A stretch of DNA of 24,523 nt. Source: Candidatus Colwellbacteria bacterium GWA2_46_10. GTDB lineage: Bacteria > Patescibacteriota > Minisyncoccia > UBA6257 > Colwellbacteraceae. The DNA lies in the NCBI GenBank assembly GCA_001817635.1, contig MHIS01000013.1:1-24523 (forward strand), read 5' to 3'. Made by a program: the position numbers and the translations under genes. Positions 1 through 9,327 of the stretch are shown here, one piece after another. The number at the start of each line of letters is the position of its first letter. Position 1 is the stretch's first letter. The notes beneath the pieces were generated by a model. That model was not told the origin of the DNA. It ran no database searches and worked only from the letters and a program-made list of their open reading frames with translations.

Positions 1-839
1 GATTTTCTATCTTCCAGGTTTGAGATGTCAGCCCTACTCATAGCGGCCATCTGGATTTTGGTAATAAACATAGCTCCAATCAAAGATGAGTTGTCTTCTC
101 CCATTCTTCCCTTAGAAAGGTTCATGATCAGGATTTTCCCCTCATCCATGATCTGGCGAAGGTTAATAGTCGAGTGAGGTTGCCCCACAATGTGACGAAT
201 CAAAGGATTGGAAACCAACTGTCCGATCTTGTTGAGCACAGCTGCGTTAGCTTCATCGGCATACTTAGCGGTCCATTTGCTGAATTCTTCCACCCAGAAA
301 GTCTTTACGACAGGATCGGTTAATTCTTTGACAACGTTATCTCTAAAGGTTTTATTGGTTAACATGCGCATCACATCCAAAAGGGTTGCTCCAGGATATT
401 CAAGCAACGCAAGTAAAGTATTATTCAAAATATATTGCATACGGTTGGACCACACATCCGCCCATACTTTTTTGAAAACAGCCATGATACCGGAAGCTAC
501 CAAGTGAATGTGCTCTTCGCTTACCTTCTCAAGCGGATTAAAGCCGATAGGGTACGCCATATCCGAAGGGTTGAAATAAACTACATCGTTCAAACGCTCC
601 TCGGGAATGAACTTCAAAATGGTTTCCGCCAACTCACCGTGAGGGTCTAGAAGTCCTACTCCTCTCCCTTCGCGGATATCATCAATGATCATATTCTCAA
701 GCAAGACGGACTTTCCGGAACCAGTTTTTCCCACGATGTACGTGTGGCGCATACGATCCTTCTCCTTGATACCAAAAGCCACTTTATTCCTAAAGTTCGT
801 TTGTCCGATTATGGTTATACCTTCATCTGGATCCATCAT
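1..839 (-). CDS. TraG/VirD4-like AAA+ ATPase (DUF87/TraM-recognition type), 3' part cut by window edge
   Basis: The first 279 residues of this protein are visible and it continues beyond base 1. The Walker A motif GKTGSGKS is at about residues 37-44 and a Walker B-like LLDPHGE follows at about 63-69. The family is the P-loop ATPases of type IV secretion coupling proteins and HerA/DUF87 pumps, which move DNA or protein across membranes. The start was chosen at the ATG of an ATGA overlap with the upstream membrane-protein gene, so the two are translationally coupled. No relaxase or other conjugation gene is present in the window. A role in DNA uptake, pilus or secretion function is therefore inference. 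No transmembrane segment is visible in this part; the neighbouring one-TM protein could supply the membrane anchor. Confidence 0.8.
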   Translation of the reverse strand, partial: MMDPDEGITIIGQTNFRNKVAFGIKEKDRMRHTYIVGKTGSGKSVLLENMIIDDIREGRGVGLLDPHGELAETILKFIPEERLNDVVYFNPSDMAYPIGFNPLEKVSEEHIHLVASGIMAVFKKVWADVWSNRMQYILNNTLLALLEYPGATLLDVMRMLTNKTFRDNVVKELTDPVVKTFWVEEFSKWTAKYADEANAAVLNKIGQLVSNPLIRHIVGQPHSTINLRQIMDEGKILIMNLSKGRMGEDNSSLIGAMFITKIQMAAMSRADISNLEDRK

Positions 840-2122
840 CTTTCTTTAGTAGGTAAATCCATAGGTGCCTGACTCTTGCGAGATTGAATGGTGCTGGTTC
901 TTTGTGACTTTACCAAGCTCAAAGGCGGGTGGAACAACGTAGCCACCTCCTCGGTGTTCAAAATAGAAGTTTTTAACTTCATATCCACAAAGGGCACGTG
1001 AATAGGTTTCGGCATGCTTCTGTGAATGTAGTTAATCATCAGCATCCTCTTCCTTTTAGCTAGTCTTTTCTTTCTCCAGAGTAGCCCTACAGCCCTTGGT
1101 ATAGTCAACGTGGGCCTATGGGGCGCCAATTGATTGAGGTTTTTATCTCCCAGTTGCCTTAGAGCACCCATAACCGCAGTTACATTCTCTGCCGTGAATT
1201 CATCTTTGTCGTCTATGTAGATAAAGCGCAAAACACACTCAAAAGCCTGTTTAGACATTTTGTTATATATCGCCTTTATCTTTTCCTGACCAGCTGGTGA
1301 TGGGGGCCTTAAAGGAGCAGGCTTTACCTCTACGGCTTCATCGAATATAGGGGGAGTTGCCATGGCGGAAGGAAGGTTCTTGAGGATATCTCCGGCGTCC
1401 CTTGCCACATTGCCCAAAACGGAAGGCTCTTTGCCCTTTTTGACTCCCACAATATCGTCTATCTCCTCCTGGGCTTTGGTTCTCCAGGTATCACCGGTAG
1501 GACGAATCAAAAGCTGTAGCCAGATAGCTTCGTTGTTTTTCAAAGTAGACATTACCTCTGTGATAGTAGCCAAGGGATCGAGCATGCGCTCTTCTGTCTG
1601 ATCCTCAAAGTATTCATACGTCCTAAGGGGAAAATGATCTGGTTTAACTAAAACGAAATCAGTTCCAAAAATATCCCGGTCAGAGAAAGACTTTTCTCGG
1701 AGTCGCTCTATGTAATCGTCAGCCTCAAGAATTTCAGCGTCTGGGTATTCAGACAAGAAGGCTGATTCCACTAAGTGCCTGTGGATTTGAGGTGTGCGGA
1801 TAAAAAGGTGTACGCCCTCGGAGAATCCCACCATCTCCAAAGACATCCAATCCTCTACCTTCCCTTTTCTATATCTATCTATCCTCTTGATCCCGAAAGA
1901 ATAGGTGCCGTGCAGGGCGGCGATAACCTGCTCCATGGCCTTAACGGATTTAACGTTCTCCTTGGGAATGGTTATCTCCAAAAGCACCCACTTTATCTCC
2001 TCTATAAATCGCTCGGTGATATGGATCAACCACCAATCCCTCGCCAATATCAAAGCGGCTAGAGGAACCACTAGCCACCAATATGAAAAGGCTTGCAGGA
2101 CACTGTTAAAAAGTTCACTCAT
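836..2122 (-). CDS. Conserved one-TM protein upstream of the TraG-like ATPase
   Basis: The protein has 428 residues with one hydrophobic segment at about residues 14-32, preceded by a short N-terminus. The rest is a long soluble domain containing several aromatic and basic stretches. I do not recognise a catalytic motif. In Patescibacteria I associate a protein of this architecture with the TraG/VirD4-like ATPase encoded directly after it (the DUF8128-like group, named from memory and not checked). The stop codon overlaps the ATPase start by 4 nt, and the start overlaps the end of the sigma/HARE gene by 8 nt, so all three are probably one operon. The inferred role is a membrane-anchored partner of the ATPase. 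The residues after about 380 are basic and Ser/Thr-rich and probably disordered. Confidence 0.7.
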   Translation of the reverse strand: MSELFNSVLQAFSYWWLVVPLAALILARDWWLIHITERFIEEIKWVLLEITIPKENVKSVKAMEQVIAALHGTYSFGIKRIDRYRKGKVEDWMSLEMVGFSEGVHLFIRTPQIHRHLVESAFLSEYPDAEILEADDYIERLREKSFSDRDIFGTDFVLVKPDHFPLRTYEYFEDQTEERMLDPLATITEVMSTLKNNEAIWLQLLIRPTGDTWRTKAQEEIDDIVGVKKGKEPSVLGNVARDAGDILKNLPSAMATPPIFDEAVEVKPAPLRPPSPAGQEKIKAIYNKMSKQAFECVLRFIYIDDKDEFTAENVTAVMGALRQLGDKNLNQLAPHRPTLTIPRAVGLLWRKKRLAKRKRMLMINYIHRSMPKPIHVPFVDMKLKTSILNTEEVATLFHPPLSLVKSQRTSTIQSRKSQAPMDLPTKER

Positions 2123-2954
2123 TGAGAGAATAGGTACCTCGTCCTATCAACACAAAACGCGGATCCCTAATCAATTCATTGTGGACCGTAGCGTGCGCTT
2201 TCTCTTTCTCGCTCATCTCGTTGACCAGACGGGCAATCTCCATAAAGTGCATAGGCTCACCTTTTTGTTTGAGTGCCAGGTAGGCTTTGTCCTTCACGGT
2301 CTTTGGATTAACGTGCAACCAATGAGTGGCGCCCATGTGCCCGTAGGGGCCGGTACCGAAGTTCTTGGAAAGCGACAAATAATTCAAGATAACGGATTCC
2401 GTAATATTGTGCTCGTCTCTCACCTCTCCCATATACTTATCAAAATCATGCTCTTTGTATTTCAAAAGTTTTCCTATCAACTTCATCGCCAAATTATGGG
2501 TTTCTTGATCTAAATACCAGGCGGTGTGAATATCTTGAGTTTCATCCTGAATATATGGATGACCCAAAACCTTAGCCAGGAAGTTCAGCTTGTTTTCGAA
2601 AACGGGGTGGTAATCTTCGTGAGCCTTGCAGAGCACCGCTATATCGCGGGCCAAGAAATCGCTACGCCTTACCCTGGAAACACTCTCTAGATACTTCTCC
2701 ATCAACTCCAAAAAGAGCAGTGATTGCTTTTCCTCTTTAATGCGCTCTTTGATGCCGTGAAGGGTGGACGCTTCTATCTGGCGCACCCTCTCACGCGTCA
2801 AGCCATATTCCTCACCCAGGCTCGCCAGAGTGTACATATCTGGGCTTTTCAGGCCAAATCTGCGTATTACAATATCGCGCCCCCTCTTGTCCTCTACCTG
2901 GAGCGCCTTTTTGACAAGGTCTTCCATGTCTATTTCTAACGCTATCTTCAACAT
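2115..2954 (-). CDS. Sigma-70 region 4 / HARE-HTH fusion, putative transcription regulator
   Basis: The protein has 279 residues. Residues about 22-72 match sigma-70 region 4, the helix-turn-helix that contacts the -35 element; the recognition helix contains LTRERVRQIE. Residues about 217-279 resemble a HARE-HTH domain, with PMHFMEIA and an IGRGTYSL ending, a fold shared with the RNA polymerase delta subunit. Regions 1-3 of a sigma factor are absent, so it cannot be an ordinary sigma factor. The middle (about 80-215) is helical with no family I can name. The ATG at 2954 follows a good promoter closely, so the leader is very short; Met10 is an alternative start. It overlaps the next gene by 8 nt. 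It may act as an RNA polymerase accessory factor, which is inference. Confidence 0.75.
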   Translation of the reverse strand: MLKIALEIDMEDLVKKALQVEDKRGRDIVIRRFGLKSPDMYTLASLGEEYGLTRERVRQIEASTLHGIKERIKEEKQSLLFLELMEKYLESVSRVRRSDFLARDIAVLCKAHEDYHPVFENKLNFLAKVLGHPYIQDETQDIHTAWYLDQETHNLAMKLIGKLLKYKEHDFDKYMGEVRDEHNITESVILNYLSLSKNFGTGPYGHMGATHWLHVNPKTVKDKAYLALKQKGEPMHFMEIARLVNEMSEKEKAHATVHNELIRDPRFVLIGRGTYSLNE

Positions 2955-2968
2955 ATTACCTGTATTTC

Positions 2969-2997
2969 AGAATACAATATTATAGATGAGGCGTCAA
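2969..2997 (-). promoter_or_regulatory. Promoter of the sigma/HARE operon
   Basis: On the minus strand TTGACG (2992-2997) is followed after 17 nt by TATTCT (2969-2974). A consensus TATAAT also lies inside the spacer at 2979-2984 but has no good -35 at the right distance. From the downstream -10 box only 14 nt remain to the ATG, so the mRNA would be nearly leaderless. Confidence 0.5.
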
Positions 2998-3057
2998 GAG
3001 ACCCCACTTCCCCCACTTCTTTACACTCTAGCACATAAATGGTCTGGACTTATCCAC

Positions 3058-3960
3058 CTAAGCGCTTTTAACCCTCTTTCCTGCAAGCAGGAGAAGAGGG
3101 CTAGCCACGAAAATCGAAGAGTACGTACCCGCTATTGTTCCAACCATAATGGCCAAGATGAAGTGTTTGAGGCTTATGGGCCCGAAGAAATACAACGCTA
3201 GGAGTACCAACACAAGCGTAAGGGAGGTATTGATGGAGCGGGCCATAGTAGAGGTGACACTTTTGTTCACTACTTCCTCCAGTTCAGCTCTCCCGGGTTG
3301 ATGTATTAGATTTTCTCGAATGCGATCAAAAACAACTATGGTGTCGTGCACTGAAAACCCCATAACGACCAGCAACGCCACCATGAAGTTAATGTCTATG
3401 AATACATTCTCCGTTTTCCCCAAAAAAGCGAATAATCCCGCAGGTAAAACTACGTCATGGACGAGAGTCAACAAAGTTATCAATCCATACTTCCAGGATC
3501 TCACCGGCTCCGCCACCTTCCTGAAAGCGAAAGTTATATACAAAGATATGGCAACCATCACCAACCCCACCGCCCACCAAGCTTTGGAGCTCAACTCTTT
3601 GGATACTATGGGACTCACTGACCAGAAATCCAACTCTTTAGCTTCCTCGCCAAACGTACTCTTCAGAGCCCCCACTATCTCCTGACGTTCTGTATCTTGA
3701 AGTTCCCTGAGAGAAAGGGTGAAAACATCGCTTCCCTCATCCAGAGAGATATTCACTTCATCTATCTTAAATTTCTCCAAGAAAAATCCCCTAATATCAT
3801 CGATGGATGCATTCGGCACTTCTACTTGCCAAAGAGAACCGCTTGTAAAGTCAATTCCCAGTTTAAATCCAAAAAGGACAACCGCGAGCACGCTCAAGAC
3901 CACCAGCAAGGCGGAGATCCCCAACAAAACATTTTTGTATCTAAGCAGTTTTTCTATCAT
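3058..3960 (-). CDS. secF: Protein translocase subunit SecF
   Basis: SecF is an integral membrane subunit that works with SecD in proton-driven late steps of protein export through SecYEG. The 300 residues have the expected layout: TM1 at about 12-33, then GIDFTSGS at the start of the periplasmic domain (family consensus GIDFxGG), then five more hydrophobic segments. The signature SVHDTIVVFDRIRE lies in the C-terminal half. Length is normal for the family. The start overlaps the secD stop as ATGA, so translation is coupled. No clear terminator follows in 2998-3057. Confidence 0.96.
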   Translation of the reverse strand: MIEKLLRYKNVLLGISALLVVLSVLAVVLFGFKLGIDFTSGSLWQVEVPNASIDDIRGFFLEKFKIDEVNISLDEGSDVFTLSLRELQDTERQEIVGALKSTFGEEAKELDFWSVSPIVSKELSSKAWWAVGLVMVAISLYITFAFRKVAEPVRSWKYGLITLLTLVHDVVLPAGLFAFLGKTENVFIDINFMVALLVVMGFSVHDTIVVFDRIRENLIHQPGRAELEEVVNKSVTSTMARSINTSLTLVLVLLALYFFGPISLKHFILAIMVGTIAGTYSSIFVASPLLLLAGKRVKSA

Positions 3961-5195
3961 TTCTCTATAAATACTCTCAATATCGTTCTGGTTACAAAAA
4001 TGGCTGAGAACATGCTAACTAACACGCCCATACCCAACGTCAGCGCAAACCCCCTCACAAAACTGGAAGTAAAGGCGTAAAGGATCACCGCCGTAATGAT
4101 AGTTGAGGTGTTTGAATCTCTAATGGAGGTCCAAGCACGCTTAAATCCCTCTTCAATGGATTGCTCTTTGCTGTGTCCCGCTTTTAACTCCTCTTTGCTA
4201 CGTTCAAAGATCAAAATATTGGCATCCACGGCCATACCGATAGAGAGAATAAAGCCCGCTATACCCGCCAGGGTCATGGTAAAGTTAGGAATCAATTTAA
4301 ATACTCCAAGAGAAAGGAGGGTGTAAATGATGAGGGCAAATCCGGCTACAACCCCGAAGGCCCTGTAGTAGAGAGCCATGAAGAGTAAAACAATGGCTGT
4401 TCCCACCAATCCCGCGAATATGATCTTGTTCAAAGAATCATTTGCCGCCGAAGCGCTCACTTTTCTTTGGTTGATCAGCTTGATAGGAGCGGAAAGTGCT
4501 CCTGCGTTAAAGTTCTCAACCAAGTTCCTGGCTTCATCTATCCCGAAACCACCAGCGCCTCCGGTAATTTGAGCCTTACCCCCGGTTATTTCTTGCTGCA
4601 CTACCGGGGCAGTAATTAACTGGCCATCTATAAAAACGGCTAAAGGCAGTCCCACGTTCTTTTTGGTAATATCCGCGAAGATGCCCGCTCCCTCCTCGTT
4701 GAATTGCAAAGTGACTATAGCCTCGTTCGAGTACTGATCAAAGGCAATATCTGCTCCGTCCAAAAACCTTCCCGTTAAATTAGTGGGAATGTATACTGGG
4801 TTTCCATCTTCACCCATCTTGACCTCCTTGAACTCCAGGACAGGAGTGGCCCCTATCTGACGAGCCGCATCCTCCGCATCTACTCCGGCCAACTCTACTA
4901 GAAGTTGATAGCTATCACCCTTCTTGGCACTCGTTACTTTCGGTTCGGAAACTCCAAACATATTCACCCTGCGTTCAATTACCTCTTTGAGGCCCGCTAC
5001 CGCCTCATCGTACCCGCTTGGGTCAACATTACTAAGGTCAACCTCGTAAACTAAGGCACTCCCTCCAACCAAATCCAGACCCAAATGCCACGGCAGCTTA
5101 CTAGACACGCTATTTCCCGGATACACAAAAAAACCAGCCAGGACCGTCAGGGTCAAAATTACGATCAATACGATAATACTTTTTCTCTTTTGCAT
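3957..5195 (-). CDS. secD: Protein translocase subunit SecD
   Basis: SecD has 412 residues from the chosen ATG. TM1 is at about 7-25, GLDLVGG at 39-45 opens the large extracytoplasmic domain, and the C-terminal membrane half contains SIGMAVDANILIFERSKEEL, the SecD signature. The reading frame stays open through the upstream tRNA gene, but the first 22 codons of that longer frame are tRNA-Lys sequence, so I place the start at 5195. Only 8 nt separate this ATG from the tRNA 3' end, with no Shine-Dalgarno site. It overlaps secF by 4 nt. The protein is shorter than SecD of E. coli, as is usual in reduced genomes. Confidence 0.95.
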   Translation of the reverse strand: MQKRKSIIVLIVILTLTVLAGFFVYPGNSVSSKLPWHLGLDLVGGSALVYEVDLSNVDPSGYDEAVAGLKEVIERRVNMFGVSEPKVTSAKKGDSYQLLVELAGVDAEDAARQIGATPVLEFKEVKMGEDGNPVYIPTNLTGRFLDGADIAFDQYSNEAIVTLQFNEEGAGIFADITKKNVGLPLAVFIDGQLITAPVVQQEITGGKAQITGGAGGFGIDEARNLVENFNAGALSAPIKLINQRKVSASAANDSLNKIIFAGLVGTAIVLLFMALYYRAFGVVAGFALIIYTLLSLGVFKLIPNFTMTLAGIAGFILSIGMAVDANILIFERSKEELKAGHSKEQSIEEGFKRAWTSIRDSNTSTIITAVILYAFTSSFVRGFALTLGMGVLVSMFSAIFVTRTILRVFIEK

Positions 5196-5203
5196 ATTTC
5201 TTG

Positions 5204-5275
5204 TCCGCCCGCCAGGGCTCGAACCTGGAACCCTCGGCTTAAAAGGCCGCTGCTCTACCATTGAGCTACGGGCGG
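5204..5275 (-). tRNA. tRNA-Lys(TTT)
   Basis: The minus strand folds as a cloverleaf: acceptor CCGCCCG/CGGGCGG, D stem GCTC/GAGC, anticodon loop CTTTTAA with anticodon TTT, T arm CCAGG-TTCGAGC-CCTGG, discriminator A. Position 27-43 of the anticodon stem is a G-A mismatch. The 3' CCA is not encoded. It is immediately upstream of secD on the same strand. Confidence 0.95.
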
Positions 5276-5343
5276 CTACGGTTCAAAGCCTCCAAACTCA
5301 GGCCAATAGATAAATTACTACATAATTGTCGCTTCTTACAAGC

Positions 5344-6405
5344 CTATCTAAGCTCATCATCCAAATCCTCCAAGAGCTCTTTGGCTTTCTTGCTTAAATG
5401 TTTGGGCGTTTCAACCTCCAGTTTGATGATGAGGTCTCCTCTTAGAGTCATGCCGTGTCCTTTAACACGCACCTCCTCCGTAACGCTTTTGCCCTGAGGA
5501 ATTTCCACATCTAACTCCGTTCCTCGCAGATCTTTGATCTTGATCTTCTTGCCCAGCAACACATCCGTTATCCTAACCCTCTTTTTACAAAGCAGATCTT
5601 CTCCCCTGCGTTCAAAAACCGGATGAGGGTCAATTAAGATCTTTACGTACAGATCGCCGCTAACGGCGTTGTTCTCACCGGCTTCACCCATACCTTTGAT
5701 CTTGATAATCTGACCGCTCTCTACCCCCTCGCGGATATCAACCTTGACTCTATGCTTATGGCGAACCCTGCCCGGCCCCTTGCACTCCTTGCAAGATGCC
5801 TCTGGGATCTCTCCCGCTCCCCGGCACTCCGGACAACTCACAACGTGGGCAAAGCCTCCGAAGAAGGTATTGCGCGTTTCTTTAATTTGTCCTTGTCCTC
5901 CGCAATATTCACACTTCTTGAAAGCGGTACCTTTGGTATACCCCACACCCTTGCAAGATTCACATTGAATATATGTTTCATATTCCAACTCCAAGACTTT
6001 TCCCGCCTGGGCCTCCTCAAGTGATATTTCTGCCAGAACTTCTATATCTCCTCCCCTTTTGTACGTACGCCTTTTCTGGCGCATACCCAGGCCTTCGAAG
6101 AAGGTACCAAAAATATCTTCAAGATCCCCCATATCTTCGAAACCGTTAAAGTTGACATCCCAATTCCAATTCTGCCCGGCGCCAAAAGGACTGCCGCCGC
6201 TAAAGGCATTGCCGAATCTATCGTACTGACTCCTCTTTCCTCTATCTGAGAGGATCTGATAGGCCTCGTTGATCTCTTTGAATTTCTGATCATCCCCTCC
6301 GTTTTTATCAGGATGGTACTGATGGGCCAGTTTACGGTATGCCTTTTTAATCTCCTCCTCGGTGGCGCCTTTAGTAACGCCCAATATTTCGTAATAGTCT
6401 CTCAT
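5344..6405 (-). CDS. dnaJ: Chaperone protein DnaJ (Hsp40)
   Basis: DnaJ stimulates DnaK ATPase activity and delivers unfolded substrates. All domains are visible in 353 residues: J domain with HPD at 31-33, a G/F-rich stretch at about 65-95, and four zinc-binding CxxCxGxG repeats starting at Cys148, Cys165, Cys191 and Cys205. The C-terminal substrate-binding and dimerisation part follows. It is the last gene of the grpE-dnaK-membrane protein-dnaJ group. A 45-nt gap with its own possible -10 box precedes it, so it may also be transcribed independently. The fourth zinc repeat reads CKECKGPG, within family variation. Confidence 0.97.
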   Translation of the reverse strand: MRDYYEILGVTKGATEEEIKKAYRKLAHQYHPDKNGGDDQKFKEINEAYQILSDRGKRSQYDRFGNAFSGGSPFGAGQNWNWDVNFNGFEDMGDLEDIFGTFFEGLGMRQKRRTYKRGGDIEVLAEISLEEAQAGKVLELEYETYIQCESCKGVGYTKGTAFKKCEYCGGQGQIKETRNTFFGGFAHVVSCPECRGAGEIPEASCKECKGPGRVRHKHRVKVDIREGVESGQIIKIKGMGEAGENNAVSGDLYVKILIDPHPVFERRGEDLLCKKRVRITDVLLGKKIKIKDLRGTELDVEIPQGKSVTEEVRVKGHGMTLRGDLIIKLEVETPKHLSKKAKELLEDLDDELR

Positions 6406-6415
6406 AACGATTCAT

Positions 6416-6421
6416 AGAATA
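6416..6421 (-). promoter_or_regulatory. Possible -10 box of dnaJ
   Basis: TATTCT on the minus strand lies 10 nt before the dnaJ ATG. The best upstream partner, TTGCGG at an 18-nt spacing, is weak. A small inverted repeat, GAAGTT-N5-AACTTC, overlaps the -35 area (about 6437-6453) and could be an operator or a weak hairpin after the membrane-protein gene. Confidence 0.3.
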
Positions 6422-6450
6422 CACTTGAACGCGAAGTTTCCGCAACTTCT

Positions 6451-7446
6451 CTAGGGAAGAGTGATGACCTCCTTGCTTACGGACTCCGATTGTACCGCAA
6501 TGAAACTGAAAGCGATCAGAAGTTCGTAAAGCATAAAGGCCAAAAGCCCCAGGGGGATGTAGAGAATGAACTCTATGCTTTTAACCAAAAGAAAAATGAT
6601 GGCAAAAAGGATCAGCAATCCCCACGGAGAGCCGGGGCCTAAAAGATTGTTGGTCTTTTCCGATATCAGCGCGTGCAAGTTAGAACTCACCGTTGCTCCT
6701 TCTTGGAAGTTGAAGCCGGTTTTCTCTTTGAGCAACGCATTCATCTCTTTGGCTGATTGAGCCGCTAGTAATTGTTTTTGATATCCGCTCAAACTCTCGC
6801 TACCGCTACTTTCGTTAATCTGCTGCAAGGCCATACTTTTCAAAACGTCTCCCAACTTTGCGTCACCGGAGAAATCCTTGATGTACCCCTTCACTATGGG
6901 GGTAACGGTCAAATCAACCGTCCGCTTAATACTTTGTTCCGTAAAAATAGCGGCTCCGTGCACAGAGAAAAGAAAAGTAGCTATGATCACACCCACCGTC
7001 AAAATGAGACCCATCACCGGTCTGGCAACATGAGAAAAGCGGATCTTTACCATATTCTTTCCCCCTCTTCGTCCCCTATCGTGAATCGCTAGCAAGAGCA
7101 GGAAGACAATGAGGGCTGTAGCTCCCCAGTACCAAAGGGAAGCTCCCCAGAAGGGCAATATGAATCCAAGTGTGCACAATCCGGAGGCCAAGAGTATTTC
7201 CCTTATGTGTTTTAGGGCAAGGCTCTGGACCGTGATCACCGCTGCCCATATTACAAAGACAAGCGTGCCGTACCCAAACTCCCCTACCCTCAACAGAAAT
7301 CCGGAAAGCAAAGCTAGCAGGCCTGTTGTGCCAACAAGCAGGTACACCTTGAACCAGGATTGCCTTTCGTCCGTTAATGACTCGCGAGAAGAGAGCGAAC
7401 TTGAAGATTCACCCCCGGCTCTCATTTTTTCCCACAATCCATCCAT
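6451..7446 (-). CDS. Polytopic membrane protein of unknown function between dnaK and dnaJ
   Basis: The protein has 331 residues. About seven hydrophobic segments can be seen: near 33-52, 58-75, 83-99, 105-121, 143-165, 274-295 and 297-318. A soluble domain of about 105 residues (about 168-273) lies between TM5 and TM6 and is rich in Ser, Lys and Gln. The N-terminal 30 residues are Ser-rich. No catalytic motif is recognised. It starts 11 nt after the dnaK stop, so it is probably co-transcribed with the chaperone genes. The position suggests a link to envelope stress or membrane protein quality control, but that rests on context alone. Confidence 0.75.
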   Translation of the reverse strand: MDGLWEKMRAGGESSSSLSSRESLTDERQSWFKVYLLVGTTGLLALLSGFLLRVGEFGYGTLVFVIWAAVITVQSLALKHIREILLASGLCTLGFILPFWGASLWYWGATALIVFLLLLAIHDRGRRGGKNMVKIRFSHVARPVMGLILTVGVIIATFLFSVHGAAIFTEQSIKRTVDLTVTPIVKGYIKDFSGDAKLGDVLKSMALQQINESSGSESLSGYQKQLLAAQSAKEMNALLKEKTGFNFQEGATVSSNLHALISEKTNNLLGPGSPWGLLILFAIIFLLVKSIEFILYIPLGLLAFMLYELLIAFSFIAVQSESVSKEVITLP

Positions 7447-7457
7447 ACTAGAGGGGC

Positions 7458-9326
7458 TTACTCTGACTTAGGCGTTTTCTCGTCTTCCCCACCTTCAGAG
7501 TTGCCACTATCTTTTTTATACAATATCTGACCAACCTTTTGAAGCGAAGACGACAGGCTCTCTGATGCGTTTTTGATTTTCGCTGCGTCTTCTCCTTTGG
7601 TCGCGCCCTTCAAATCATTAATCTTGTCCTCTATTTCTTTCCTCACGTCTCCCGGTATTTTGTCTCCAGCATCTTTGAGAGCTTTCTCTGCGGTGTACAC
7701 CAACGCCTCGCCTTGATTGCGCACATCAACGAGTTCTCTTTTCGCCTTATCGTCGCTGGCGTGTTCCAGTGCTTCCTGCTTGAGTTTTTCGATCTCTTCT
7801 TTGCTAAGGGCGGTCGTGGCCTCGATTCTCACCGACTGGCTCTTACCCGTCGCCTTATCCGCTGCTTTGACATTCAAAATACCGTTGGCGTCTATATCAA
7901 AAGAAACTTCCACCTGTGGTACTCCCCTAGGAGAAGGAGGAAGCCCGTCAAGAATGAACCTACCCAAAGTCTTGCTGTCTGTCGCCATCTCACGTTCTCC
8001 TTGAAGCACGTGGATTTCAACTGACGTTTGATTATCCGCAGCCGTTGAGAATATCTGGCTTTTGGATGTGGGGATGGTGGTGTTTTTCTCAATTAACTTG
8101 GTAAATACTCCACCCAAAGTCTCAATTCCTAAAGACAACGGGGTAACATCAAGAAGCAAAATATCTTTTACATCTCCCTGCAAAATACCCGCCTGGATAG
8201 CGGCACCCACCGCCACCACCTCATCGGGATTGATACCCAAGTGCGGTTCTTTCCCGAAAAGCTCCTTGACCGCCTCTCTCATCATGGGCATGCGAGTCTG
8301 TCCTCCAACCATAAGGATCTCGTCTATGTCGGAGAGCTGCAGCCCGGCTCCCCTGGGAGTTGGAGAGGTCACTACCTCTTTTACTAGATCAATGGATCTA
8401 TCTATCAAATCTTTCGTTAACTCCTCGATTGTTGCTCTAGTTAACTTCATCACGAAGTGTTTTGGTCCAGAGGCATCAGAGGTAATGTATGGCAAGTTAA
8501 CTTCCGTTTCTACGGAGGTAGAAAGCTCGTGCTTGGCACGCTCTGCCGCTTCTCGTAGACGCTGCAAAGCCAAAGGATCTTTGGATACATCCACTCCTTC
8601 CTGCTTACGGTATTCTTTAATTAGATGTTCCATGATCAACTGATCGAAATCATCTCCTCCAAGGTGAGTATCTCCTCCAGTTGCCTTGACCTCTACCGTA
8701 TTGTCCCCCACCTCCAGCACGGATATATCAAAAGTGCCTCCCCCAAAGTCATATACCACCACTTTCTCGTCTTTTTGTTTGTCTATTCCATATGCCAGAG
8801 CGGCGGCGGTTGGTTCATTGATGATACGGCGCACCTTAAGGCCCGCTATCTCTCCGGCATTTTTTGTCGCTTGCCTTTGGGAGTCATCGAAATACGCAGG
8901 CACAGTGATCACGGCCTCCTCTATGGATTCACCGAGTTTCTCTTCCGCATCTTTCTTGAGTTTCCCCAAAACCATGGCCGATATCTCTTCCGGCTTATGC
9001 CACTTATCACCCATCTTTATCTCCACCCCCCCGTCAGCAGCCTCTCTTATTTCAAAAGATGAGATTTTCTTGTCTTTTTGAACCTCGGGATCTTTGAACT
9101 TCCTGCCAATTAATCTCTTCACCGAGGCTATGGTGTTTTGAGGGTTGGTAATGGCCTGCCTTTTCGCCAAAAGCCCTACTAACCTTTCATTGGATTTTGA
9201 CATCGCAACCACTGATGGAGTAGTGCGATTGCCCTCTACGTTTTCCAAAATCTTGGGATCACCTCCTTCTACGATAGCCATCGCAGAGTTAGTGGTTCCC
9301 AAATCTATGCCCAATATCTTTGCCAT
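7458..9326 (-). CDS. dnaK: Chaperone protein DnaK (Hsp70)
   Basis: The 622 residues begin [14 protein letters not shown], the phosphate-1 motif of the Hsp70 nucleotide-binding domain. Further motifs are [15 protein letters not shown], the phosphate-2 segment [10 protein letters not shown], and the linker and start of the substrate-binding domain at [16 protein letters not shown]. The C-terminus is acidic with a Lys-rich end ([12 protein letters not shown]). It lies 1 nt after grpE, and its partners GrpE and DnaJ flank it. No CIRCE inverted repeat was seen upstream of the operon, and no hrcA gene is in the window. Confidence 0.98.
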   Translation of the reverse strand: MAKILGIDLGTTNSAMAIVEGGDPKILENVEGNRTTPSVVAMSKSNERLVGLLAKRQAITNPQNTIASVKRLIGRKFKDPEVQKDKKISSFEIREAADGGVEIKMGDKWHKPEEISAMVLGKLKKDAEEKLGESIEEAVITVPAYFDDSQRQATKNAGEIAGLKVRRIINEPTAAALAYGIDKQKDEKVVVYDFGGGTFDISVLEVGDNTVEVKATGGDTHLGGDDFDQLIMEHLIKEYRKQEGVDVSKDPLALQRLREAAERAKHELSTSVETEVNLPYITSDASGPKHFVMKLTRATIEELTKDLIDRSIDLVKEVVTSPTPRGAGLQLSDIDEILMVGGQTRMPMMREAVKELFGKEPHLGINPDEVVAVGAAIQAGILQGDVKDILLLDVTPLSLGIETLGGVFTKLIEKNTTIPTSKSQIFSTAADNQTSVEIHVLQGEREMATDSKTLGRFILDGLPPSPRGVPQVEVSFDIDANGILNVKAADKATGKSQSVRIEATTALSKEEIEKLKQEALEHASDDKAKRELVDVRNQGEALVYTAEKALKDAGDKIPGDVRKEIEDKINDLKGATKGEDAAKIKNASESLSSSLQKVGQILYKKDSGNSEGGEDEKTPKSE

Positions 9327-9327
9327 T

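Noticed and set aside
5196..5261. N-terminal extension of SecD by 22 residues
   Set aside because: The extension is the tRNA-Lys sequence read as codons; the TM segment follows the ATG at 5195.
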